A stretch of DNA of 32,057 nucleotides from Halanaerobiales bacterium (GCA_003551905.1 PUNT01000084.1:1-32057); one strand, 5' to 3'; shown: positions 1-9,127, counted from the stretch's first letter. A program made the numbers and translations. The notes: generated from the sequence alone by a model not told the origin.

Positions 1-1079
1 CCCTGGGGATAATCGTAGGGATGCAAAGAAATTACAATTGCTGCAGTATTACCACCACTATAACCGTCTCTGATTGCTGATGTGGAGATATATCCCTCCT
101 GTGGCGAACAGGATACAATCCTTCCCTCTGGTATATCCCGGTAACTGTAGACGGTTCTCTTTTCCCGGGAAAAACGCAGATTCAAATTATAACTGGCAGG
201 GGGGAGATTATTTTCTTTTATTCTCTGCCTGTAAATAATTTCATCAATGAGTTTCTGAGGGTGTTCTATCCTGACCCCACATGCACTTAGAGCAGGAGTG
301 AAATTAACCCCTTTGCCAGCCAGAAGGTTCAGAACTCCCGGTGCTCTCTGCCCTGTAGCCAGAACAACCAGGGGGGTGGACATGGAACCCTTATTGGTTT
401 TTATACCTTTAACCATATCCCGGTCAACAATAATATCTTCCATTTCCGTCCAGGGATGGACAACTCCACCTGCTTCCTGGAGTTTTTTCTGTAAACCATG
501 CCATATTCTATTCATCACATCAGCACCAAGACACACTCCTGTTTCATAACTCACAGACTCCGAAGCTCCCAGGGAGACTAGTTCATCTAAAATCTCCTGG
601 CTGTAGGGATCATCCAGGGGTGGGTTGTGAAAACTGGCAGTCCAGAAATGAAATCCCCCTTCTCCCCTTAAAAGATCTGTCTCCCTTTCTACCATGGGCG
701 GGCCTCTTTCTACCAGTACTGGGGCATAACCAGCCCGAGCTAGAGTAAGGCCCGCATAATAGCCGGCAACTCCTGCTCCTACTATAACCGGCGGTTCTAC
801 CAGAAGCTCCTCCCCAGGAACCGGCTGGCGACGTATCTTCTCTGGCACCCTGGCCACTCCATAGTCAGCATTATTCAGAATTTTCTCTTCCAGTTCCAGA
901 GGAACCTCAACGTCTACTATATATTCAAAAGCACATGCTCCAGAACGCCACACCAGTTTCTTGCTGCGTAAGTGCCAACCCCGAAGCATATCTTTCTTCA
1001 TCTTTAGCTTTCTCTGTATTACCCGGAAAAAATCAGGTTCCTCCTGCAGGGGAAAAACCAGGCCAAAAATACGCAGCAT
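1..1079 (-). CDS. NAD(P)/FAD-dependent oxidoreductase, COG2509-like (3' end runs off the window)
   Basis: My translation of the complement, missing from the ORF track because no stop is in the window: MLRIFGLVFPLQEEPDFFRVIQRKLKMKKDMLRGWHLRSKKLVW...PPVIVGAGVAGYYAGLTLARAGYAPVLVERG...LRGEGG...LVVLATGQRAPGVLNLLAGKGVNFTPALSACGVRIEHPQKLID. Contains a GxGxxG dinucleotide-binding motif and the GEGG and GVRIEHPQ motifs typical of this family. Confidence 0.8.
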   Translation of the reverse strand, partial: MLRIFGLVFPLQEEPDFFRVIQRKLKMKKDMLRGWHLRSKKLVWRSGACAFEYIVDVEVPLELEEKILNNADYGVARVPEKIRRQPVPGEELLVEPPVIVGAGVAGYYAGLTLARAGYAPVLVERGPPMVERETDLLRGEGGFHFWTASFHNPPLDDPYSQEILDELVSLGASESVSYETGVCLGADVMNRIWHGLQKKLQEAGGVVHPWTEMEDIIVDRDMVKGIKTNKGSMSTPLVVLATGQRAPGVLNLLAGKGVNFTPALSACGVRIEHPQKLIDEIIYRQRIKENNLPPASYNLNLRFSREKRTVYSYRDIPEGRIVSCSPQEGYISTSAIRDGYSGGNTAAIVISLHPYDYPQ

Positions 1080-1085
1080 CCCAAA

Positions 1086-1463
1086 TTACCTCTCAATAAG
1101 GTTAATTTTAACCATTCGGGGATCAACAGCAATCAGCTCCACCTCTGCAGGGGCCTCAACCTCAACTGCCACCCAGTGCTCACCAGCGTCAAGCCCCTGC
1201 AGGTCAATATATGCCTGGGACTGCCTGACAAAGCCAATTCCATAATCATCTCTATTCAATACAATTTTAACAGTTTCTGTGGTATAGGAAAGGGTGAAAC
1301 CCTGAGGGATATTCTCCAGTTCCAGGGGCAAGTTAACCACCATCAGGTTTTCTTCACTTCCGCTGGCCCAGAAAAACCCTGCTGGCTCCATACTGTTTAC
1401 ATAAAGCCATATGAGGAGCGAAAGGAGTATAGCTGCTGCCTTAATTTTCAGGTTATCACTCAT
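1086..1463 (-). CDS. cdaR: CdaR / YbbR-domain regulator of CdaA, short single-domain form
   Basis: Overlaps the cdaA stop by 4 nt (ATGA). N-terminal TM helix (IKAAAILLSLLIWLYVNS) followed by one YbbR-like repeat (NLPLELENIPQGFTLSYTTETVKIVL...). Confidence 0.8.
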   Translation of the reverse strand: MSDNLKIKAAAILLSLLIWLYVNSMEPAGFFWASGSEENLMVVNLPLELENIPQGFTLSYTTETVKIVLNRDDYGIGFVRQSQAYIDLQGLDAGEHWVAVEVEAPAEVELIAVDPRMVKINLIER

Positions 1464-2248
1464 ATTTCCTGCCTCCAGTATCGGAAAACTCCTCTGCTGC
1501 CCCGCCGCAATTGTAATTCTTTTAAGAGCCTTTCTTTAAGACTCCCTTCATCAAAATAACGACGCATATGACCGTTGAAAACCAGATTCACTACTCCGGA
1601 TTCTTCAGAAACCACAATGACCAGGGCATCCGAGTCCTCAGCCAGTCCCATGGCAGCCCTATGCCGGGTTCCTACCTTGCTGGAAAAGCGGGCCTTCTCC
1701 GAAAGAGGTAAAACACAGCTAGCAGCAAGAATTCGATCCTTGCGTATAATGACTGCTCCATCATGAAGAGGGTTATCTGGGGAAAAAATACCGGTGAGAA
1801 GCTCAGAAGATACAGTGCTGTCAAGAGACACCCCATCCTCCAGATAATCATTTAAGCCGGTTTCCCTCTCAATCACTATCAAAGCTCCCCAGCGCCGGCT
1901 GGAAAGCTCAAAAACTGCTTTCACCACATCCTGAACTACTTCCTCCAGGTCCCGCCCCTGCAGTTGACTGAAAAAGCGACCCCGGCCAATCTGTTCTAGT
2001 GCTCGCCTCAATTCAGGATGAAAAACTATTGGCAGGGCCACAAAAACCATGGTCATAACATTTCTCAGTATCCAGTTAATGGTTATAAACCCCAGGCGAT
2101 CGCTTATGAGGGAGGCAATAAAAAGTACAGCCAAACCTTTAATGATTTCAACTGCCCTGGTGCCCCTTATTAGAAGCATGAGCCGGTAGATTACAAAAGC
2201 TACAATTGCCATATCCAGAACATCTCGCAGGATTAGCGCCCAGGTCAT
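1460..2248 (-). CDS. cdaA: Diadenylate cyclase CdaA (DisA_N/DAC domain)
   Basis: N-terminal TM helices, then a DAC domain with LHDGAVII and GTRHRAAMG motifs. The ORF opens at 2254, but the ATG at 2248 is better spaced from the GAGGG RBS. Confidence 0.93.
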   Translation of the reverse strand: MTWALILRDVLDMAIVAFVIYRLMLLIRGTRAVEIIKGLAVLFIASLISDRLGFITINWILRNVMTMVFVALPIVFHPELRRALEQIGRGRFFSQLQGRDLEEVVQDVVKAVFELSSRRWGALIVIERETGLNDYLEDGVSLDSTVSSELLTGIFSPDNPLHDGAVIIRKDRILAASCVLPLSEKARFSSKVGTRHRAAMGLAEDSDALVIVVSEESGVVNLVFNGHMRRYFDEGSLKERLLKELQLRRGSRGVFRYWRQEI

Positions 2249-2362
2249 TACCATCCCTCAATTTCATCTGTTGTTCTTATTTTAATTCCACGCCAAAACC
2301 GTAAATCCTTTAGAGAAGGGAAAACCCCCATTAATGTCAAAACCTAAATAAGAGGTGAAAAA

Positions 2363-3085
2363 ATGGCTCCCCAAAGAATGCCGGAAGCTCTCTGGAATAT
2401 AAAGGATATAGTCATTCTCCAGTTTCTCTCCTTCCTGATGGATGGACTGGTTGCCCTGGGACAAACCTTTCTGGTCCCTCCCCAACATTTCTTCACCCCT
2501 TATTTTGCAGTTTTATTGCATCTCATAGGCCGTCTATTCTTCCTGACCATGCTTTTCTACTGGATTCACTATCTCTATGATCTGCCCTTAACCTACCTGG
2601 GGTTAAACCTGAAGAAGATAAGGCAGGGAGCCGTACTCTGTATCAAGCTGGCTGTTCCCCTGGTGGCTCTAGTAATTTTCCTTGCCCATTACCCCCTGAG
2701 CAGAGAAGCAAACATGGAAGCTTTTTCGCCTCTCCTTATCATTGAAGGACTGGAAAGCCTGGCCATATCCCTATTCTACCTGCTGGTTTTAACCTTGCTT
2801 TTCATCCCTATTGCCCTGTCCACAGAAGTTTTCTATCGGGGTTTTGTAGGTTCCTATTTCCGGAAAAAAACTGGCAGCATACTGGGAGGCTTTTTAAGTG
2901 CCATCTATTTCGCCATCTTTATGGGCAGCTTTACCCCTGGCTGGTTTGCCCTCTATTCAGTTCTGGGAATAATACTCTTCCATACCTATAATTCCCGGGT
3001 CAATCTCTGGACAGGAACCTTCTACCTGGCTGTATTCTCTGCTGCCATCACCCTCTATGTTCTGGGTTTTTCCTGGCTTTTCTAG
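2363..3085 (+). CDS. CPBP-family (CAAX/Abi) intramembrane protease homologue, catalytic motifs degenerate
   Basis: Multi-TM protein with [34 protein letters not shown], resembling the CPBP EExxxR...FxxxH region. AGAGGTG RBS upstream of ATG. The only convincing plus-strand gene in the window. Confidence 0.7.
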   Translation: MAPQRMPEALWNIKDIVILQFLSFLMDGLVALGQTFLVPPQHFFTPYFAVLLHLIGRLFFLTMLFYWIHYLYDLPLTYLGLNLKKIRQGAVLCIKLAVPLVALVIFLAHYPLSREANMEAFSPLLIIEGLESLAISLFYLLVLTLLFIPIALSTEVFYRGFVGSYFRKKTGSILGGFLSAIYFAIFMGSFTPGWFALYSVLGIILFHTYNSRVNLWTGTFYLAVFSAAITLYVLGFSWLF

Positions 3086-4260
3086 AGGAGATCCAGTTCC
3101 TTGCCCACCCGTTCAAACTTCTCCAGGGCATAATCCAGGTCCTCTTTACTGTGGGTTGCTGAAATCATAACCCTTATCCGGGCTTTACCCCGGGGAACCA
3201 GGGGGAAACCGATTGCCTGGGCAAATATTTTTTCCTCCAGAAGCCGCCGGCTGAAATGGCTGGCAGTTTGAGCATCTCCTATCATAACCGGTGTAATGGG
3301 AGTTTCGCTCTTGCCAGTATCATAACCAAGGACCTGAATTTTTTTCTTGAAATAATCAGCATTACTCCAGAGCTTTTCAACCAGCTCTCCACTGCGGGCC
3401 AGTGTTCTCACTGCAGCCAGTGTTGCCGCCGTATCAGGTACTGTAAGAGCTGAGCTGAAGGTAAACGGCCGGGATCTCTGTTTCAAATACTCTATGAGAT
3501 TGGCTGTGCCAGCAACGCATCCACCCATGACACCGAAAGCCTTGGAAAATGTCCCCACCTCTACATCAACCCGGCCATGCAGGCCAAAATGGTCCACTAT
3601 TCCCCGGCCATTCCGGCCCAGGACCCCTTCACCATGAGCATCGTCCACCAGGGTCATTGCTCCATATTTTTCTGCCAGTTCCACAATACCCGGCAAAGGA
3701 GCAATATCACCATCCATGCTGAAAACCCCGTCAGTTATTATTAATTTTCTACCTTCCTCCACTTCCTGGAGGTTTTTCTCCAATCCCTGCAAATCATTGT
3801 GCGGGTATACCTTGATCTGAGCTCTACTCAACCTGGAACCGTCAATAATGCTGGCATGGTTCAGCTCATCGCTGATAATGGTATCTCCCCGGCCAGCAAG
3901 TGCCGGTATGGTAGCCAGATTGGCATTGAATCCCGACTGGAAAACAAGGGCAGCTTCAACTCCCTTGAATTCTGCCAGCTCCCTCTCCAGTTGATCATGA
4001 ACTATCATGGTTCCCGCTATGGGGCGAACAGCACCCGGTCCTACGCCCAGCTTATCAATAGCCTCTTTGGCGGCCTTTTTAATGTCCTGATGAGCAGCAA
4101 AACCAAGGTAGTTGTTGGAACAGAAGTTAAGAACTTTCTCTCCCTTTATGGTCACCCAGGCTCCCTGGGGACTCTCCAGGGTATATATATCCTTGTATAA
4201 CCCTTCCTCTTTTAACTCTGCAAGCTCTCTTGCAATGAATTTCAAAACATCCTCAGCCAT
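3082..4260 (-). CDS. kbl: Glycine C-acetyltransferase (2-amino-3-ketobutyrate CoA ligase)
   Basis: Full-length PLP alpha-oxoamine synthase: [51 protein letters not shown]. Directly downstream of tdh. Confidence 0.93.
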   Translation of the reverse strand: MAEDVLKFIARELAELKEEGLYKDIYTLESPQGAWVTIKGEKVLNFCSNNYLGFAAHQDIKKAAKEAIDKLGVGPGAVRPIAGTMIVHDQLERELAEFKGVEAALVFQSGFNANLATIPALAGRGDTIISDELNHASIIDGSRLSRAQIKVYPHNDLQGLEKNLQEVEEGRKLIITDGVFSMDGDIAPLPGIVELAEKYGAMTLVDDAHGEGVLGRNGRGIVDHFGLHGRVDVEVGTFSKAFGVMGGCVAGTANLIEYLKQRSRPFTFSSALTVPDTAATLAAVRTLARSGELVEKLWSNADYFKKKIQVLGYDTGKSETPITPVMIGDAQTASHFSRRLLEEKIFAQAIGFPLVPRGKARIRVMISATHSKEDLDYALEKFERVGKELDLL

Positions 4261-4275
4261 GGACAATCTCCCTCC

Positions 4276-5313
4276 TCATGGATAGAGTATCACTTTCCCG
4301 CAGGAACCGGAAAGAACAAGCTCAAAAGCTTCAGCAAAATCTTCCATAGGGAAAGAATGGGTAATTAAAGGCTGTACATCAAGACCTGATGTCAAAAGCG
4401 CCTCCATCTTGTACCACGTATCATACATTCTCCGACCATTAATACCATAGACTCTTGCACCTTTGAAGATTATTCCATCATTGATGTCCATCTCCACAGG
4501 TCCAGGGGCAAGGCCCAAAAGTGATGCCCATCCCCCTTTACGCAGTGCCCTAAATCCCTGGTTAATGGCCTGGGGTTTGCCGGCCATCTCCAGCAGAACA
4601 TCAGCCCCCATGCCTTGAGTCTCTTTAAACACTTCCTGAACAACATCAACCTGGCGGGGATCAAAAACCCGGTGAGCCCCCATCTTCTGAGCCAGATTCC
4701 TGCGAAACTCATTGATCTCAGTTGCCATGACCTTCCTGGCCCCGGCATGGCGGCATAAAGCAATGGCAGCAAGGCCAATGGGACCGCAACCGGTGATTAA
4801 GATATTGTTCCCTATAATTTCGTCCACCAGAGCGCTATGGACTGCATTGCCTACTGGATCAAATATAGCTGCTACTTCCACCGGTATATCCTCATGGATT
4901 TTCCAGATATTCTCCTGTGGTACCCGAACATACTGGGCAAAACAGCCAGCAGTGTCCACCCCAATTATTTCTACATCCTGGCATATATGGCCCTGGCCGG
5001 TACGGCAGAAAAAGCATACACCACAGGTAAAGTGTCCTTCTACTGAGACAAAAATCCCTTCCTCTATATTTTCTACCCCTTCCCCCAATTCCACCACTTC
5101 ACCACAAAATTCGTGGCCAAAAATCAGGGGAGGTTTTATTCGGGAAGCTGCCCAATCATCCCATTCATAGATGTGACCATCAGTTCCACATATGGCTGCA
5201 GCTTTAACCTTTACCAGCACTTCACCCCGGCCGGGACGGGGAACAAAAACTTCTTCAAGCTGTGCTCCTTGCCCCTCTTTATGTTTAACCAGGGCTTTCA
5301 TGGTTCTGGACAA
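4276..5313 (-). CDS. tdh: L-threonine 3-dehydrogenase (zinc-dependent MDR family)
   Basis: MKALVKHKEGQGAQLEEVFVPRPGRGEVLVKVKAAAICGTDGHIYEWDDWA...GHEFCGEVVELG, structural Zn cysteines CGVCFFCRTGQGHIC. Probable TTG start at 5313 (GGAG-N8-TTG); an in-frame ATG lies at 5301. Confidence 0.9.
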   Translation of the reverse strand: MSRTMKALVKHKEGQGAQLEEVFVPRPGRGEVLVKVKAAAICGTDGHIYEWDDWAASRIKPPLIFGHEFCGEVVELGEGVENIEEGIFVSVEGHFTCGVCFFCRTGQGHICQDVEIIGVDTAGCFAQYVRVPQENIWKIHEDIPVEVAAIFDPVGNAVHSALVDEIIGNNILITGCGPIGLAAIALCRHAGARKVMATEINEFRRNLAQKMGAHRVFDPRQVDVVQEVFKETQGMGADVLLEMAGKPQAINQGFRALRKGGWASLLGLAPGPVEMDINDGIIFKGARVYGINGRRMYDTWYKMEALLTSGLDVQPLITHSFPMEDFAEAFELVLSGSCGKVILYP

Positions 5314-5411
5314 AAAAATCACTCCTATCTCCAGATTGAGTTAAGATGCCCACTATCTATTTCTCCATCAGATGAAGGAATACCTTTTGCCAGGATTATC
5401 CCTCCACAGGG

Positions 5412-5448
5412 AATAAGCCCCTGCCCGAAAACCAGGACAGGGGCTATT
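5412..5448 (-). terminator. Strong GC-rich hairpin, likely transcription terminator after the COG2403 gene
   Basis: On the minus strand: AATAGCCCCTG TCCTGGTTTTCGGG CAGGGGC TTATT, just after the stop at 5452. The U-tract is modest on the minus strand (UUAUU), somewhat better on the plus strand. Confidence 0.6.
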
Positions 5449-5451
5449 GTT

Positions 5452-6765
5452 TTACCCCAGCTTTTCTTTTATAATTTCATCCAGTGTAGGCTCACCAATT
5501 TCCTGCAATTCATAGCGGACCCGTACTGCCGGTTTATCTATCTTCACCAGTCGCCTGAGGTCAATGGGGGTTCCAATAACTACAACATCTGCATCTACTC
5601 TCTTAATGGTTTCCTCCAGCTCGTCCATCTGCTTGCGACCGTACCCCATGGCAGGAAGAACATTGGAAAGATGATCATAAGTTTTGAAAATATCCAGCAG
5701 GCTACCAACAGCATATGGCCGCGGATCAATGAGCTCGCTGGCTCCATATTTCCGGGCCGCAATGGCTCCTGCTCCATAGGCCATATTGCCGTGAGTCAGT
5801 GTAGGTCCATCCTCCACTACCAGCACTCTTTTGCCATTTAACATGTGGGAATCATCAACAAAAATAGGTGAGGCAGCATCCACCACCTGGGCTTCTGGAT
5901 TAGCAATGCGAATATTAAGGCGTACCCTCTCCACGTTCTCCGGATAGCTGGTTTCAATCTTGTTGATTATGAGAACATGAGCCATGCGAAAATTTGTTTC
6001 GCCGGGATGGTAAAGAAGTTCATGTCCAGGGCGGTGGGGATCAACCAGCACTATATGTAAATCAGGCCGGAAAAATGGCAGATCATTATTTCCCCCATCC
6101 CAGAGGATCACATCAGCCTCTTCTTCAGCCCTCTTAAGTATCTCTTCATAATCCACGCCAGCATAAACCACAAAACCACGCTCGATATGGGGCTCGTACT
6201 CTTCCCTCTCTTCAATGGTGCAGTTATGTTTATCCATATCTTCATGGGTTGCAAAGCGCTGCCAGACTTGCTTTTCCAGATCTCCATAGGGCATGGGATG
6301 CCGAATAACTACCAGCTTTTTACCCATCTCCTGGATTACTTCAGCAACTCGCCTGGTGGTCTGACTCTTGCCTACGCCGGTTCTAACAGCACAAACAGAT
6401 ACAATAGGCACCCTGGCATTAAGCATGGTGGTATTGGGTCCCATGAGCCGGAAATCAGCACCTGCTGTCAGGGCCACAGAAGCCCGATTCATAACATATT
6501 CATGGGAAACATCACTGTAAGCAAAGACAACCTGATCCACCTCTTTCTCCTTGATGAGGCTTTCCAGGTCTTTTTCGTCATAGATAGGAATCCCGTCCGG
6601 ATAAAGGGACCCACTGAGGCTGGCTGGATATTTTCTGCCGTGAATATCCGGAATCTGAGTAGCGGTAAATGCTACCACTTCATAATCCTCATTATCCCGA
6701 AAATAATTGTTAAAGTTGTGAAAATCTCGACCTGCTGCTCCCATTATTATTACTCTCTGTTTCAA
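5452..6765 (-). CDS. COG2403 predicted GTPase / cyclic 2,3-diphosphoglycerate synthetase-like protein
   Basis: KQRVIIMGAAGRDFHNFNNYFRDNEDYEVVAFTATQIPDIHGRKYP, CAVRTGVGKSQTTRRV nucleotide-binding loop, VRHPMPYGDLEKQ, ILWDGGNNDLPFF, DPHRPGHE. Start is TTG at 6765 preceded by AGGAGG-N9; the ORF-track start at 6888 lies inside the upstream gene. Confidence 0.88.
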   Translation of the reverse strand: MKQRVIIMGAAGRDFHNFNNYFRDNEDYEVVAFTATQIPDIHGRKYPASLSGSLYPDGIPIYDEKDLESLIKEKEVDQVVFAYSDVSHEYVMNRASVALTAGADFRLMGPNTTMLNARVPIVSVCAVRTGVGKSQTTRRVAEVIQEMGKKLVVIRHPMPYGDLEKQVWQRFATHEDMDKHNCTIEEREEYEPHIERGFVVYAGVDYEEILKRAEEEADVILWDGGNNDLPFFRPDLHIVLVDPHRPGHELLYHPGETNFRMAHVLIINKIETSYPENVERVRLNIRIANPEAQVVDAASPIFVDDSHMLNGKRVLVVEDGPTLTHGNMAYGAGAIAARKYGASELIDPRPYAVGSLLDIFKTYDHLSNVLPAMGYGRKQMDELEETIKRVDADVVVIGTPIDLRRLVKIDKPAVRVRYELQEIGEPTLDEIIKEKLG

Positions 6766-6770
6766 TACTA

Positions 6771-7757
6771 TCAACCTCCTGAATTTGTTATAGGAATTGA
6801 ATGCCCGCAAGACGGGCATTCCCTGCCATGAATATCTATAGAAATCCTGGGAAATCTCCGGACTATAGTGTGGCCACATGATGGGCATCTGGTTGTGCTG
6901 TATTCTGCATCGTGAACATTTCCCAGGTAGACGTAGGGAAGATGATCCCGGGCAACCTGATACAGTTCCATCATAGCTTTCAGAGATACTGGAGGGTGTG
7001 TGTATTTATAGGCTGGGAAATACCGGGAAAGGTGCAGGGGAGTATCCTCCCCCAGATTATCCCTTATCCAACGAGCCTCCTCACCTATCTCTTCTGGATC
7101 ATCATTTATGCCGGGAACTATAAGGGTAGTTATTTCCAGGTGACAATGATTGTTGAATAATTCTGCACTGTGGAGAATTGTAGTTAAATTACCCCTGCAG
7201 TGCTTTTCATAGGAGTTATTGCGGAAAGCCTTCAAATCCAGGTTAACTGCATCCACAAATGGCAAAATTCTTTTCAAGGGTCGGGAATTTATAAATCCGT
7301 TGGTTACCAAAATCATTTTCAAACCCTGGTCTTGGGCTTCTGGCATTATTTCTTCTAAAGTTTCGTACCACATTAAAGGTTCAGCATAGGTAAAGGCAAT
7401 ACCAACACTTCCCTCCCTGCGCCCCAGGGAAATGAGTTCTTCTGCGCTAACTTCCCAGGCCGGTGAATGACCCCGGGCCAGGGACCAGTTCTGGCAAAAA
7501 CCACATTCTAGATTGCAGCCAGGAGAACCTACAGAAAATATTATGCTACCCGGATAAAAGTGGTACAGGGGTTTTTTTTCTATGGGATCTATAGCCCAGG
7601 CCCCAACTTGCAGATAATTCAACGCTATAATCTTATTATCCCTGTTCTGACGCACCCCACAAAGACCTTTCTCGCCAGGAGTCAAACGACAGACATGGGG
7701 ACATAAGAGGCACTGCATCCCTTCTCCTACCGGTCGGGCAAAACTTACCTCGCGCAA
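6771..7757 (-). CDS. AmmeMemoRadiSam system radical SAM enzyme
   Basis: Radical SAM CxxxCxxC (CNLECGFC), N-terminal Cys cluster (CLLCPHVCRLTPGEKGLCGVR), C-terminal CPSCG...CPSCG. TTG start with an AAGGAGG RBS. Confidence 0.92.
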   Translation of the reverse strand: MREVSFARPVGEGMQCLLCPHVCRLTPGEKGLCGVRQNRDNKIIALNYLQVGAWAIDPIEKKPLYHFYPGSIIFSVGSPGCNLECGFCQNWSLARGHSPAWEVSAEELISLGRREGSVGIAFTYAEPLMWYETLEEIMPEAQDQGLKMILVTNGFINSRPLKRILPFVDAVNLDLKAFRNNSYEKHCRGNLTTILHSAELFNNHCHLEITTLIVPGINDDPEEIGEEARWIRDNLGEDTPLHLSRYFPAYKYTHPPVSLKAMMELYQVARDHLPYVYLGNVHDAEYSTTRCPSCGHTIVRRFPRISIDIHGRECPSCGHSIPITNSGG

Positions 7758-7777
7758 ATTATTTAGTCCTCCTTGAA

Positions 7778-9127
7778 CTATTCACTGTACCTGTCCACCT
7801 GAAAACGCTTGATCTTTTCCCCGGTGCCAGCTTCAATACCGGCTTTCATCCGGGCAATTGTTAACTGTTCTTCAACAGAATTGACTCCGGGGAGAGCAGG
7901 CAGGAGCACCCCTTTTCTGGCTCCTTTCTCCACTATTACCCCAAATCGTTCATGATCCAGTTCTCCCAAAGAGCTCACTTCCCGGGGAGGATGAAGTATA
8001 TCCACAGAGAACTTGAGTTCCGGCAATTCTTCCAGTCTTACCGGCGAAAAGCGGGGATCTTCAGTGGCTGATTGTATGGCATTGCTTATGATTTCCTCGG
8101 CCAGGGATGGTTTAGTAGCCATTATGGTACCTATACAACCCCGGAGTTCTCCACTTTCAGTCTTGATGGATACGAAGGAGCCAGCTGGTTCCTGCAAATA
8201 TCCTGGCAGGTTTGCATCTGGAGTTAAAAGCTTCCCCTCCTTGAGGAAGGTTTCCACTGCCTGCCGGGCCAGTTCTACTGGCTTAGAATCCTCTTGAAGA
8301 TTACCCTCCTGTATATGAAAAAGGGCCACCCCATAACCAACACCAAAAGGGCCTTCATAGGAAAGAACTCTGGGAGTAAAACCCTGACCTTCCAGGATTC
8401 CCGCCAGTATTATCAATGGCCGAAGCCCGCACTCTCCTGCTTTTTCCACCAGAGAGTCCTCAAGCTCCATTAACTCCTTGAGGTTACCTTTTTTGAGTAT
8501 TCCCATTACTCTATCATCAAATTCCTTCCCCCGGGGGCTGAAACCGGCCGGTGCGCTGGGTGTAAGGCGGTGGGAAAGATCGCCACTGGCAATTATTCCT
8601 ACCTTTTTGGGGTACTCCTCCAGCACTCTGCCCAGAAGACTACCAAAGGCAAATAACTCTTCATATTCCAGAAGGCCCATGTTAACAGGCAAAAGGGGAA
8701 CATCAAGGCCTTCTTCCTGCAAATAGTACAGGGGAACCATTACACCATGATCCAAAACCGGCTGAATCCGATATTTTCTGGCCTCCTGCTCATCCAGAAG
8801 TTTCAAAGAAAATCCTTCTTTCCTGGCTTCCTCATGGATAATTCTCACCAGCTCATCTTCCCGGGAGGCAGAAAACGTCACCTCTTCTGCCCCGAAAGAA
8901 GCCAGGGAGCCTTTCAAGCTGGAAAAATTTAAAATATTCAGGGTATCGGAAAACACCGGTCCGTGGGGGCTTATGGTAAGAATAACCTCAATTTCCTGCT
9001 TCTGGAACTCCCTGGCCATCTCTTCCATGGCTTTTCTCGTAGACTCAATTCTGTGCAGGTCTCTGCCCCCTATCTCAGGAATCAAAAGAGGCGGATGAGG
9101 GGCCAGGCCGGCAAGCGCAATTCCCAT
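7778..9127 (-). CDS. AmmeMemoRadiSam protein: Memo-like class III extradiol dioxygenase domain fused to AMMECR1 domain
   Basis: Residues about 1-272: MGIALAGLAPHPPLLIPEIGG, ISPHGPVFSD, LDHGVMVPLYY, IASGDLSHRL. Residues about 281-449: AMMECR1 domain with ELRGCIGT and PRFSPVRLEELPELKFSVDIL. AGGAGG RBS. Confidence 0.92.
   Translation of the reverse strand: MGIALAGLAPHPPLLIPEIGGRDLHRIESTRKAMEEMAREFQKQEIEVILTISPHGPVFSDTLNILNFSSLKGSLASFGAEEVTFSASREDELVRIIHEEARKEGFSLKLLDEQEARKYRIQPVLDHGVMVPLYYLQEEGLDVPLLPVNMGLLEYEELFAFGSLLGRVLEEYPKKVGIIASGDLSHRLTPSAPAGFSPRGKEFDDRVMGILKKGNLKELMELEDSLVEKAGECGLRPLIILAGILEGQGFTPRVLSYEGPFGVGYGVALFHIQEGNLQEDSKPVELARQAVETFLKEGKLLTPDANLPGYLQEPAGSFVSIKTESGELRGCIGTIMATKPSLAEEIISNAIQSATEDPRFSPVRLEELPELKFSVDILHPPREVSSLGELDHERFGVIVEKGARKGVLLPALPGVNSVEEQLTIARMKAGIEAGTGEKIKRFQVDRYSE

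Noticed and set aside
2335-2340. Perfect TTGACA on the minus strand upstream of cdaA
   Set aside because: No acceptable -10 at 16-18 nt (reads TTCTCT), so not called as a promoter.
4470-4778. Minus-strand 102-aa ORF in an alternative frame of tdh
   Set aside because: Out-of-frame shadow of tdh with no independent support.
5113-5841. Plus-strand 242-aa ORF
   Set aside because: Antisense to tdh and the COG2403 gene; low-complexity-like translation with no recognisable family, spans two genes and the terminator hairpin.
6187-6831. Plus-strand 214-aa ORF
   Set aside because: Entirely antisense to the well-supported COG2403 and radical SAM genes; no family resemblance.
7778-9127. Memo-AMMECR1 fusion as a wholly novel architecture
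   Set aside because: Such fusions are already part of the described AmmeMemoRadiSam families; only the operon context and unknown chemistry are of interest.
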